In this document: positions 6,060 to 12,314 of the stretch, in pieces
Layout: every line of letters begins with the position of its first letter
Numbering within the stretch: position 1 is the first letter of the stretch
DNA from: Phycisphaerales bacterium
GTDB lineage: Bacteria; Planctomycetota; Phycisphaerae; SM23-33
Direction: 5' to 3'
Assembly: GCA_003171235.1 (NCBI GenBank)
Contig: PMYM01000076.1
Span: 189-12,714, forward strand
DNA: 12,526 nucleotides
Program-made: the position numbers and the translations under genes
Notes under the pieces: model-generated
What the model was told of the DNA's origin: nothing
Databases searched by the model: none
Seen by the model: the letters and a program-made list of their open reading frames with translations, nothing else

Positions 6060-7373
6060 ATGTTCAACCGGGCGAATCATGCCAGAGGTGTGGTTTTGGT
6101 TTCGGCAGCGTTATGCTATTTGGCTGCGAGTATCTTTGCTGATGTCTCCGCCACCCATCCGACTTCGTCAAAGGCCCACACAGTGACCGCCAGTGTGCCG
6201 GCATTTGACCAAGCCCAGATCAACCGGTTGATCAAGCAGCTTGGCAGCGACAAGTTTGAGGATCGCGAAGCGGCACAGACGGCGTTGGTAGAGATCGGGC
6301 TGCCGGCCAGGCGGGCGCTGCAAAGCGCAGCGTCTGCTAGCGATGTCGAAGTTGCCCGACGTGCCAAGCAATCGTTTGAGGATATCGCCCGGGTGGCTCT
6401 GGATGACCTGGCCAAGCGTCTGAGCGAGGCCACCGCGAACACTTGGCGCATCAACCGCAAGGAGCGGGCAGCCGGGCTGGGGCCGGAGTCGGGAGCCAAC
6501 TTCACCACCTGGTACGGGCTTGCCTCGCCGTACATCATTTTCCCTTTCCCGCAGGACCAGGACGGTCAGGCTAAGGTGGCGCTATTTCTCAAGAACGTTA
6601 ATGTTCGATTTGACACAATCGCCGACGACGACAACTGGACGGTTCTGGCCACAGATTCGCGCGAGCCGGCTATCACAGACAAGATCCTCACCTCCATGGG
6701 CCTGACTGAGCGTCAGTCGGCCCGGCAACAGCGGCTGAGGCAATCGTCCGCCAACGTATTGGACCTGCGATTGGCAGTCGCCAAACCCGGGGATGACAAG
6801 TCCGATCGACCACAACCCCTGGCCGACGGGCCGAGTACCGCGCAGGTCGAGGAATACAAGAGGCTCTTTGCCGACAAAGGCCCCAACGGCGGGCGGCATC
6901 GCGGCGACTCATTCCTGTGGTTCTGGCGGCCGGATTACTGCAAGGTTTCGCCGCGGCTGGAGCGGACAAGCGACCGAGGCGCTGAGTACCTGCTGCTGAG
7001 CGACCGCCCGAAGGAAAGACTGCTGCGCGGCTCGGCCCGCCTTGATTGGGGTCTAACGGCCGTCAACTTCGTCGTTAATGCCCAGGGAAGGCCGACAGTC
7101 GTACTGAGACTTGACAAGACAGCCTCAGCCGCCCTGGAGAAGCTCACAAAGGATAACCCCAACCGCCCGCTGGCCGTCCTGTTCAACGGTAGTGTCTTTG
7201 CCGTTGTCACCATCACCCAACCAATCTCACACAGGCTGGAGCTGACGTGGGAGGGCCTGGACCAGGACCTGGCCGCCAGGATCGTCACCTCTTTGAGCGA
7301 GTGCATGCTCGCCCAGCCTGCCTCAGCGGCCGCCTCGCTGCCAGCCAGTCGCGGCGCGGACTCTCAGCCGTAG
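6060..7373 (+). CDS. Secreted HEAT-like protein with SecD-type C-terminal domain
   Basis: A 437-residue protein of unknown function. A hydrophobic N-terminal segment (about residues 9-28) looks like a signal peptide or anchor, so it should act outside the cytoplasm. Residues 53-115 form a HEAT-like helical repeat (LIKQLGSDKFEDREAAQTAL), a unit often seen in secreted planctomycete proteins. The middle is not recognised. Residues 331-412 resemble the periplasmic P1 head of SecD: a strand with VVLRLDK, then an LxKLTKDNPNRPLAVLFNG segment, a xVFAVVTITQPI strand, and a final helix. In SecD this reads roughly as AIVLDG.V.SAP.I. There are no SecD transmembrane helices, so it is not a translocon subunit. 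The ATG at 6060 follows GGAGA (6049-6053). GC content is lower than in its neighbours. The domain calls are tentative. Confidence 0.7.
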   Translation: MFNRANHARGVVLVSAALCYLAASIFADVSATHPTSSKAHTVTASVPAFDQAQINRLIKQLGSDKFEDREAAQTALVEIGLPARRALQSAASASDVEVARRAKQSFEDIARVALDDLAKRLSEATANTWRINRKERAAGLGPESGANFTTWYGLASPYIIFPFPQDQDGQAKVALFLKNVNVRFDTIADDDNWTVLATDSREPAITDKILTSMGLTERQSARQQRLRQSSANVLDLRLAVAKPGDDKSDRPQPLADGPSTAQVEEYKRLFADKGPNGGRHRGDSFLWFWRPDYCKVSPRLERTSDRGAEYLLLSDRPKERLLRGSARLDWGLTAVNFVVNAQGRPTVVLRLDKTASAALEKLTKDNPNRPLAVLFNGSVFAVVTITQPISHRLELTWEGLDQDLAARIVTSLSECMLAQPASAAASLPASRGADSQP

Positions 7374-7411
7374 GTCTGATACATCTGCTCAATCTTTCAT
7401 CGGTCCCGGGT

Positions 7412-7625
7412 GGGCCGGGGATGTTAGCCATGGACGATTCATCCCGAGCGATAGTTTCGCAGGGCACGCGGGTCCGTGAGCGAAGCCAACGGTTCCGTGT
7501 GCCAGAATAGGTCGGGCATACCTGAGGGACAATCGATTGTTCGGCCCCGAAGGGGCCGGGGATGGTAGCCGTGGGTGAGCGCAGCGAGCCCACGGATAGC
7601 GACCCCGGGGGAACCAGAGCGAGCG
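7412..7625. repeat. Two diverged copies of a planctomycete-type palindromic module
   Basis: Positions 7412-7433 and 7553-7574 are 22-bp direct repeats matching at 20 positions (GGGCCGGGGATG.TAGCC.TGG). The second copy follows a perfect hairpin, GGCCCC-GAA-GGGGCC (7543-7557), and leads into CCGTGGG (7569-7575) pairing with CCCACGG (7589-7595) around GAGCGCAGCGAG. The first copy leads into a degenerate version with GTGAGCGAAGCC near 7476-7488. Positions 7802-7871 look like a third, inverted and diverged copy (GGTAGCCGG and GGAACC read on the minus strand). The stretch contains no gene. Confidence 0.6.
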
Positions 7626-7858
7626 CCTGGACCTGCGTGCGAAATTGGCCACGCTCGCGATGTCACGGCAAGCCGGAGGAATATATATTTCCTTGTTGCG
7701 GCAATCTTGCGCAAAACGCGTGAGCTTATCTTTCCATCGGCAGGAAAGAATCAGGCCCAAAGATTGTCGCGGCACTGCCTCTCTTGAATGGCCATCGCTT
7801 TCCGGTGGTTCCGCCCCTCGACTTCGCTTGGCCGCTCCACCACCGGCTACCGTCCGGC

Positions 7859-7874
7859 GGCCCTTCGGGCCTGA
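7859..7874 (+). repeat. Solo REP hairpin matching the transposase unit ends
   Basis: GGCCC (7859-7863) pairs with GGGCC (7867-7871) across TTC and is followed by TGA. This is the same core and 3' flank as at 3466-3482, about 4.4 kb away, with no transposase gene beside it. Confidence 0.65.
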
Positions 7875-7896
7875 GACATCCGCAAAAAATGCGTAA

Positions 7897-8107
7897 CGTA
7901 GGGCATCGCTGATTCATCGCCGCCGGCGAGGAATCAGCGTGCCGCTTCTGCTTGTAGCCACCGACGTGAGTCGGGGGTTGCTGTCCGTATCTCTACCGCA
8001 AGATCATAGATACCCCCAAAAACCCCCGGCTCACGCCGGTGGCTATATGGCCACGGCGCGAGCATCGGCACGCAGATTTCGCAGCCGCGAAATCAGCGTG
8101 CCCTACG
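7897..8107. repeat. Composite 211-bp palindromic element of three hairpins
   Basis: The outer ends CGTAGGGCATCGCTGATT (7897-7914) and AATCAGCGTGCCCTACG (8091-8107) are inverted repeats differing by one inserted base. Inside are three hairpins. The first is 7902-7943, an imperfect stem of about 19 bp. The second is 7955-8045, a long stem with 25-nt arms matching at 23 positions. The third is 8067-8102, where GGCACGC-A-GATTTCGC pairs with its mirror arm across an AGCC loop. The sub-ends are copies of one another (AATCAGCGTGCC at 7932-7943 and 8091-8102), so the unit looks like a compound MITE or BIME. It has no coding capacity. Confidence 0.7.
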
Positions 8108-8118
8108 AACCATCCCAT

Positions 8119-8134
8119 GGCCCTTCGGGCCTGT
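8119..8134 (+). repeat. Second solo REP hairpin
   Basis: GGCCC (8119-8123) pairs with GGGCC (8127-8131) across TTC, followed by TGTGA. It has the same orientation as the copy at 7859 and, with it, brackets the composite element 7897-8107. From here to the ribosome binding site at 8200 I see only an AT-richer stretch, with a possible -10 box (TATCAT, 8178-8183). Confidence 0.65.
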
Positions 8135-8211
8135 GATTGACTCCATTTCATCTCTCTACTTTTCCACGCTGGTCAACTATCATTGTGGCCAGGCTTCAAA
8201 AGGAGTTTTCA

Positions 8212-10848
8212 ATGAGACCTATCGTGGCCCTGTTGTCCCTGGCGATTCTATTTCCCCCCGCCGCCGCACGGGCGGAGGATGTGCTGGCTGAGGATTTCGA
8301 GGCCGTTGCCAAACCCGACCGCTGGGGCTTCTACGACGGGGGGGAATTCCCCGGCGCCAAGGGCAAGTTCGAGCGGGCCAAGGACGCCGCCCACGCCGGG
8401 CAGTTGGGCGGCCGCTTGTCCTTCGACTTCACCGGCGGGGGCAACTACGTCGCCGCCGTGTTCACGCCCGACAAGGCCCCGGAACTGGCGGCGGTCAAGC
8501 TCTGGGTCTTCAACCCCGGCGAAAACCGCCTGGTCTTCCGCTACATCGACCAAGCCGGACAAACCCACCAGAAGCCCTTCACCTCGCCCAAGGGAAAGTG
8601 GGCCGACCTGACCGTCACCGTCGACGATTGGCAGGGGCACTTCGGCGGCAGCGCCGACGGCAAGCTCCGCGGCGGGCCAAAGTCGCTCTGGTTCATGGTC
8701 GAGAACTCCGACCTCAAGAGCGGCCAACTCTTCATTGACGACATCCGCCTGGTCCCCGGCCAAGCGGCCGCCACCGAGACGGCCACCTACACCGTCTATC
8801 GCTTCGTCCCGGCTGAAGGCTGGTCGCTGCGGGCCTCCGGCAATGCCGGCACCAGCAAGTTGACGGGCGGCAAGTTCGCCTACGACTTCACCCGCGGCGC
8901 ACGCAGCCTGACAATCGCCCCGCCGGATGAATCGCTGCTGGGCAAGCCGGTTGAGATTCGCCTGCACCTTCGCGGTCAGGCCCCCGGCCACGCCCTGCGA
9001 TTGGAAATGGCCACGCACTTCATGGTCTTCCATCGCAGCCTGGGCGAAGTCGCCGGCCCGGGCGAGCACGAAATAGTCGCGGCGGCCCCGCCGGGCAAGG
9101 ACTGGCAGTTCTTCGGCGGCGAGAACGACGGCGCCTTGCACGGCCCGCTGCGGATCGTCGGCCTGGTGCTGGAGGCAGATCCGCGCGTCCCGGGCGTCTC
9201 GCCCGCGCGCGGGCAGGATGCCCGCGACACTCCAACGGCAGACCAGGGCGAACTGGAGCTGCTGGACATCCAGGTCAAGGCCGAGTACCCCGCCAACCGG
9301 GCCTGCGCCCTGCTGGCTGATTACCGGGCCAAGGAAAATAAGTTTGTGGCCCTGGCCCGCGGCCTGTCCCCCAAACCCGCCGCCGGGTCGCTGGCCTGGA
9401 CCCTGCGCGACTGGGACGGGGCGGTCCTGACACAAGGCACGAAAAACATCTCCCTGCCCGCCCTGGCCGAGCCGCTGGAAGTTGCCATCGACGCTCCGGC
9501 CGACGCGGCCGATTTCGTCGAGGCGGAATTCTCCCTCCAGCTTCCCGGCCAGAAGATCGCACCCATCACCGCCTGCCGCGTCGCGCCTCTCCAGGCCAAG
9601 CTCGATGAGAAACTCGACCCCGCCAGCCCGTTTGGCATGGGGCTGTACCTGTATCGATACCAAAACACACCCGAGGGCCTGGCGGATATGGACCGGGCCG
9701 CCGAACTGGCCGCCCGCGCCGGCGTTAAATGGTCGCGCGAGGAATTCCACTGGGCCCGCATCCAGCCGCGAAAAGGCCAGTTCGACTGGTCCTTCTACGA
9801 CAAGCTCGTCCAGACCGCAAAAAAACACGGCATCAGCGTCTATGGCCTGCTGGCCTATTGGTCCGACTGGACAAAACCCTACACCCAGGAAGGCATCGAC
9901 GACTATTGCCGCTTCGCCGCCGCCGCCGCAGCGCGCTACCGCGACGACATCGGCGACTGGGAAGTCTGGAACGAGCCCAACATCTTCTTCTGGTCCGGGC
10001 CGCGCGACCAGTACGCCCAACTGCTCAAGGGGGCCTACGCCGCCATAAAAGAGGCCAACCCCCAGGCCCAGGTGCTGGGCTGCTCGACGGCCGGCATCGA
10101 CACCGCCTTCATCAAGCGGACGATGGAACTGGGCGGGCCGTTCGACGTGCTGACCATCCATCCCTACCGGGCCGAGCTGCACGACCTGCGGTTCATCGAG
10201 GAACTTAAGAGCACAGCCGAACTGGTCAAGCCGCCCGGCGGCCCTGTCCGGCCGGCGTGGATCACCGAGATGGGCTGGTCAACGCAGACCGAATATCCCT
10301 GGATGGGGCAGGATTACCATCCCACCAGCCAGCGCCTCCAGGCCCAACTGCTCGCCCGCTCGTACCTGGACGCACTGGCCAGCGGCGTCTGCCAGAACAT
10401 CTCCTGGTACGACTTCCGCAACGACGGTCGGGATCCGTTCTACGCCGAGATGAACATGGGCATCGTGACCAGCGACTACCAACCCAAGGCCGCCTACCGG
10501 GCCTTCGCCACGCTCACGCGGCTGCTGGCGGGCAAACGTTTTGACGCCCAGGTCGATGCCGGCAAGGACGCGGTGGCCTTCCGATTCGTCGGCGGGGCGG
10601 GCGGGCCGAACGCGACAAGCGGTGCTGCTGGGACTAGCGCTGCGAACTTTCCGGGGGTAATAAGCGGTTCGCCTGGAACGGTCGTGGCCATTTGGAATCC
10701 CACCGGTGAATTGAACGCGACATTGCCGGCGGCCAAGCCGGCCACACTAGTCAACCTGATGGGCGCTTCGCGCAAGCTCGACCCGCAAGACGGCAAGCTC
10801 ACCCTCCGCGCCTCCGCCGGCCAACCCGTGTTCCTGATTATGGAATAG
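8212..10848 (+). CDS. Secreted clan GH-A glycoside hydrolase (GH39/GH5-like) with two jelly-roll modules
   Basis: An 878-residue exported enzyme predicted to cut glycosidic bonds in polysaccharide. Residues 1-22 form a signal peptide (hydrophobic core, ARA before the likely cleavage site). Two beta-rich regions at about 25-185 and 192-350 look like carbohydrate-binding jelly rolls. The TIM barrel spans about 474-765. WEVWNEPN supplies the acid/base Glu588 at the end of strand 4, and WITEMGW supplies the nucleophile Glu686 on strand 7; this spacing and both motifs are typical of retaining clan GH-A enzymes. A small beta domain follows from about 775. GH39 is the closest family I can suggest, and the substrate is unknown. 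ATG 8212 is preferred over upstream in-frame starts because AAAAGGAG lies just before it (8198-8205) and the signal peptide begins there. Residues 324-345 are encoded by an inserted palindromic repeat. Confidence 0.87.
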   Translation: MRPIVALLSLAILFPPAAARAEDVLAEDFEAVAKPDRWGFYDGGEFPGAKGKFERAKDAAHAGQLGGRLSFDFTGGGNYVAAVFTPDKAPELAAVKLWVFNPGENRLVFRYIDQAGQTHQKPFTSPKGKWADLTVTVDDWQGHFGGSADGKLRGGPKSLWFMVENSDLKSGQLFIDDIRLVPGQAAATETATYTVYRFVPAEGWSLRASGNAGTSKLTGGKFAYDFTRGARSLTIAPPDESLLGKPVEIRLHLRGQAPGHALRLEMATHFMVFHRSLGEVAGPGEHEIVAAAPPGKDWQFFGGENDGALHGPLRIVGLVLEADPRVPGVSPARGQDARDTPTADQGELELLDIQVKAEYPANRACALLADYRAKENKFVALARGLSPKPAAGSLAWTLRDWDGAVLTQGTKNISLPALAEPLEVAIDAPADAADFVEAEFSLQLPGQKIAPITACRVAPLQAKLDEKLDPASPFGMGLYLYRYQNTPEGLADMDRAAELAARAGVKWSREEFHWARIQPRKGQFDWSFYDKLVQTAKKHGISVYGLLAYWSDWTKPYTQEGIDDYCRFAAAAAARYRDDIGDWEVWNEPNIFFWSGPRDQYAQLLKGAYAAIKEANPQAQVLGCSTAGIDTAFIKRTMELGGPFDVLTIHPYRAELHDLRFIEELKSTAELVKPPGGPVRPAWITEMGWSTQTEYPWMGQDYHPTSQRLQAQLLARSYLDALASGVCQNISWYDFRNDGRDPFYAEMNMGIVTSDYQPKAAYRAFATLTRLLAGKRFDAQVDAGKDAVAFRFVGGAGGPNATSGAAGTSAANFPGVISGSPGTVVAIWNPTGELNATLPAAKPATLVNLMGASRKLDPQDGKLTLRASAGQPVFLIME
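9191..9226. repeat. Palindromic repeat inserted in frame in the glycoside hydrolase gene
   Basis: Two adjacent hairpins: CGGGCG (9191-9196) with CGCCCG (9200-9205) around TCT, and CGCGGGCA (9208-9215) with TGCCCGCG (9219-9226) around GGA. The translation gives the low-complexity peptide VSPARGQDARDT between strands of the second beta module. The repeat looks intergenic in style but keeps the reading frame, which suggests insertion of a REP-type element into a surface loop. Confidence 0.65.
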
Positions 10849-10849
10849 C

Positions 10850-10964
10850 GCCCATCCCGTTGGGCGTGCAACTTTGTTGCACGCGGGTCTGTGCCCACAG
10901 CGCCGTGCCCTTACGCGTCTGTGGTGGGTGCCATGCCCTTACGCGTTTTGTGCGGAAGGGCATG
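10850..10964. repeat. Hairpin cluster and 13-bp direct repeat downstream of the glycoside hydrolase
   Basis: GCCCA/TGGGC (10850-10865) overlaps a strong hairpin, GCGTGCAAC-TTT-GTTGCACGC (10864-10884). The 13-mer TGCCCTTACGCGT occurs at 10906-10918 and 10934-10946. The second copy begins a hairpin, CATGCCCTT (10932-10940) with AAGGGCATG (10956-10964). The first hairpins begin two bases after the stop codon and may help end transcription, but there is no T-run. The rest of the gene-free gap up to 11283 holds one more hairpin (11027-11043), an AT-rich patch near 11190-11215 and the repeats before mraZ. I see no gene in it. Confidence 0.6.
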
Positions 10965-11026
10965 TTCGACGAACCGGCACGCGGATTTCTCGAACAACGA
11001 GGAATGAGCTTGTCCTGCCTGGGCGT

Positions 11027-11043
11027 CTCCGCCGCAGGCGGAG
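11027..11043. repeat. Short perfect hairpin in the gap before mraZ
   Basis: CTCCGCC (11027-11033) pairs with GGCGGAG (11037-11043) around GCA. It lies about 240 bp before mraZ and probably belongs to the dispersed palindrome families. Confidence 0.55.
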
Positions 11044-11223
11044 GAATCGGCGCGCCGCAGCAGTTTCTTGCCGGCGGGAAAAAGCGAATTCCTCTGGCCA
11101 AAGTGAAAAAATTTCATCCCCCACAGGTTGTTTTGCCGATGCTTAAGATGTGCCACAGCTTGAGCAAACTCGGATTCTGTTCGGTAGCCAGATAATTGGC
11201 CGGAATTATTTTTTCGTTGCAGC

Positions 11224-11259
11224 TTCCCTGTGAGTGGTGTAATTTCCCTGCCTGTGGTG
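11224..11259 (+). promoter_or_regulatory. 20-bp-period direct repeats upstream of mraZ, candidate MraZ operator
   Basis: TTCCCTGTGAGTGGTG (11224-11239) recurs as TTCCCTGCCTGTGGTG (11244-11259), 13 of 16 positions matching, with a period of exactly two helical turns. It ends 25 bp before the mraZ start. MraZ proteins are known to repress their own operon by binding tandem G-rich boxes (TGGGN-type in E. coli, GTG-containing in other groups). The repeated GTGGTG fits that general pattern, although not the E. coli consensus. Confidence 0.45.
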
Positions 11260-11283
11260 ACGAGCGGTTAGAAGGACCAAACA

Positions 11284-11745
11284 ATGGCACTGTTCGTCGG
11301 AGAGTTCGACCTGGTGGTGGATGCCAAGCATCGCTTGGCCATCCCCGCCGCGTTGCGCGAACTGGCCGACGACCAGCAGGACGGCCCGGACTTCTACCTG
11401 GTGCTGGGTTACGACCGGCACCTGTGGCTGTACCCCGACCGTTACTACCGCCGGCAACTCGGGCAGCTCCAGAAGTCGGTGCTGCCCAGCCGCTCCTCGC
11501 AGCGGCTTGACCTGATGTTCGCCATGGCCCGGGTGATCAAGCCCGACGGTCAGGGGCGGGTGGTGCTGCCGGAGAAGTCGATGCAGCGGGCGATCTTCAG
11601 CGACAAGATCACGCTGGTGGGCAACAACGACCACATCGAGCTGTGGCCCACGGATGAGTGGGACAAGCATCTGGAAGAAGCCCTGCCGCGGTACGGGCAG
11701 GATGTGCTGGATGCCGGCGACGGAGCCGAAAAGGCATCCCAATAA
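11284..11745 (+). CDS. mraZ: Transcriptional regulator MraZ
   Basis: A 153-residue DNA-binding protein at the head of the division and cell wall (dcw) cluster. It has the two SpoVT/AbrB-like halves of the family. The first begins GEFDLVVDAKHRLAIP (6-21), with Lys15-His16-Arg17 where the usual motif is DxKGR. The second is PDGQGRVVLPEK (87-98), with the canonical GxGR turn. The replaced glycine (His16) in the first motif is a small oddity. Known MraZ proteins form ring-shaped oligomers and repress their own operon. ATG 11284 follows AAGGA (11272-11276). The length is normal, with a short acidic and polar tail after residue 135. Direct repeats lie just upstream. rsmH, its usual partner, follows after an unusual structured gap and one small gene. 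Confidence 0.96.
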   Translation: MALFVGEFDLVVDAKHRLAIPAALRELADDQQDGPDFYLVLGYDRHLWLYPDRYYRRQLGQLQKSVLPSRSSQRLDLMFAMARVIKPDGQGRVVLPEKSMQRAIFSDKITLVGNNDHIELWPTDEWDKHLEEALPRYGQDVLDAGDGAEKASQ

Positions 11746-11753
11746 GTGAAGTG

Positions 11754-12131
11754 GCGCCCGCGTGCGGCAAGGACGCACGCCGCGGGCGAGGGCCCAGGAT
11801 TGGTGCGTGCCGATCAGGGATGGATCGGTGCCCTTGGGCATAAGTGCGATGGATCGCCGGCGCAGGCAAGGAAGCCTATCACGCCGGCGGGCGATCTCTC
11901 GGCCCGGGCGACGGCCAGGGAAGGCCGCCGCGGCGCAGCCAGGATGGCTGCCTTAGTATCCCGGGCCGCAGCGATATGCAGCAGTGGACAGGTTCCGCCG
12001 GCGCGGCAAGGATAGCCGCAAAGGCCGGCGGACGGACAAGACGGCCACGACGAAAGGATTAGCCATGCTCCTCTCCAGCATGCCCGTTGTGTCAGGGGTC
12101 TCGGGGCAAGGAAGCCTGCGAGACGTCCTGA
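11754..12131 (+). ncRNA. Structured RNA leader with repeated CARGGA/CAGGA hairpin loops (candidate CsrA-binding element)
   Basis: Between mraZ and rsmH at least seven hairpins present GGA in the loop. H1: GCGTGC 11760-11765/GCACGC 11775-11780, loop with CAAGGA. H2: CCGATC 11810-11815/GATCGG 11823-11828, loop AGGGATG. H3: AGGC 11864-11867/GCCT 11874-11877, loop AAGGAA, inside an outer stem 11856-11862/11882-11888. H4: CGGCC 11912-11916/GGCCG 11923-11927, loop AGGGAA. H5: GCAGCC 11935-11940/GGCTGC 11946-11951, loop AGGAT. H6: GCGGC 12003-12007/GCCGC 12015-12019, loop AAGGATA, inside a 9-bp stem 11994-12002/12024-12032. H7: GTCTCG 12098-12103/CGAGAC 12119-12124, inner loop AAGGAA. A 9-bp helix, CGGCCCGGG 11900-11908/CCCGGGCCG 11960-11968, encloses H4 and H5. 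CsrA binds ARGGA in hairpin loops, and CsrB-type sponges repeat CAGGA. The CsrA role is inference. Confidence 0.6.
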
Positions 12132-12304
12132 GCCAACTGCGTCAGTGCCAAGGGCCGGCGGATGTAAGCGACGGCCTCCGGCAGCGCCTGCTGAAAATGG
12201 CAGAGAAACTGGCGCGGGTGCGGGAACTGGGCGGGGAGTACGCCCGGGTCGAATTGTCCGAGGAAGTTCAGGCCCTGCTGGCGGCGCAAGCCGGGACGGC
12301 CTGA
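12065..12304 (+). CDS. Small uncharacterised protein between mraZ and rsmH
   Basis: A predicted soluble 79-residue protein that I do not recognise. The ATG at 12065 follows AAAGGA (12053-12058) at proper spacing. An in-frame ATG at 11984 would add 27 basic residues encoded by the structured leader and has no good ribosome binding site. After a short apolar N-terminus (1-15), residues 17-55 look helical with heptad-like leucines (LRDVLSQLRQ, RQRLLKMAEKLARV), and 62-75 may form another helix. There is no transmembrane segment, so it is not an FtsL, which normally lies after rsmH. Its stop (12302-12304) overlaps the GAGG (12303-12306) that probably serves rsmH, so the two genes are likely translationally coupled. 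The last leader hairpin lies within its codons 12-20. Confidence 0.6.
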   Translation: MLLSSMPVVSGVSGQGSLRDVLSQLRQCQGPADVSDGLRQRLLKMAEKLARVRELGGEYARVELSEEVQALLAAQAGTA

Positions 12305-12314
12305 GGCCGGCGTC

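Noticed and set aside
8248..10182. Long open frame (644 codons) on the minus strand opposite the glycoside hydrolase
   Set aside because: It is antisense to a gene with a clear signal peptide and catalytic motifs. Its translation is low-complexity Gly/Ala/Gln-rich and has no recognisable domain. High GC content keeps such shadow frames open.
11160..11196. sigma70 promoter for mraZ (TTGAGC and GATAAT)
   Set aside because: The two boxes are 25 bp apart, too far for a standard promoter. I found no better pair in the AT-rich patch.
11206..11841. Minus-strand frame (211 codons) across mraZ
   Set aside because: It is antisense to mraZ and has no domain. It also crosses the direct repeats and the leader.
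11754..12064. RNase P RNA or tmRNA in the mraZ-rsmH gap
   Set aside because: I looked for the conserved RNase P segments (GAGGAAAGTCC-like and ACAGAAA-like) and for a tmRNA-like tRNA end with a tag frame. None is present.
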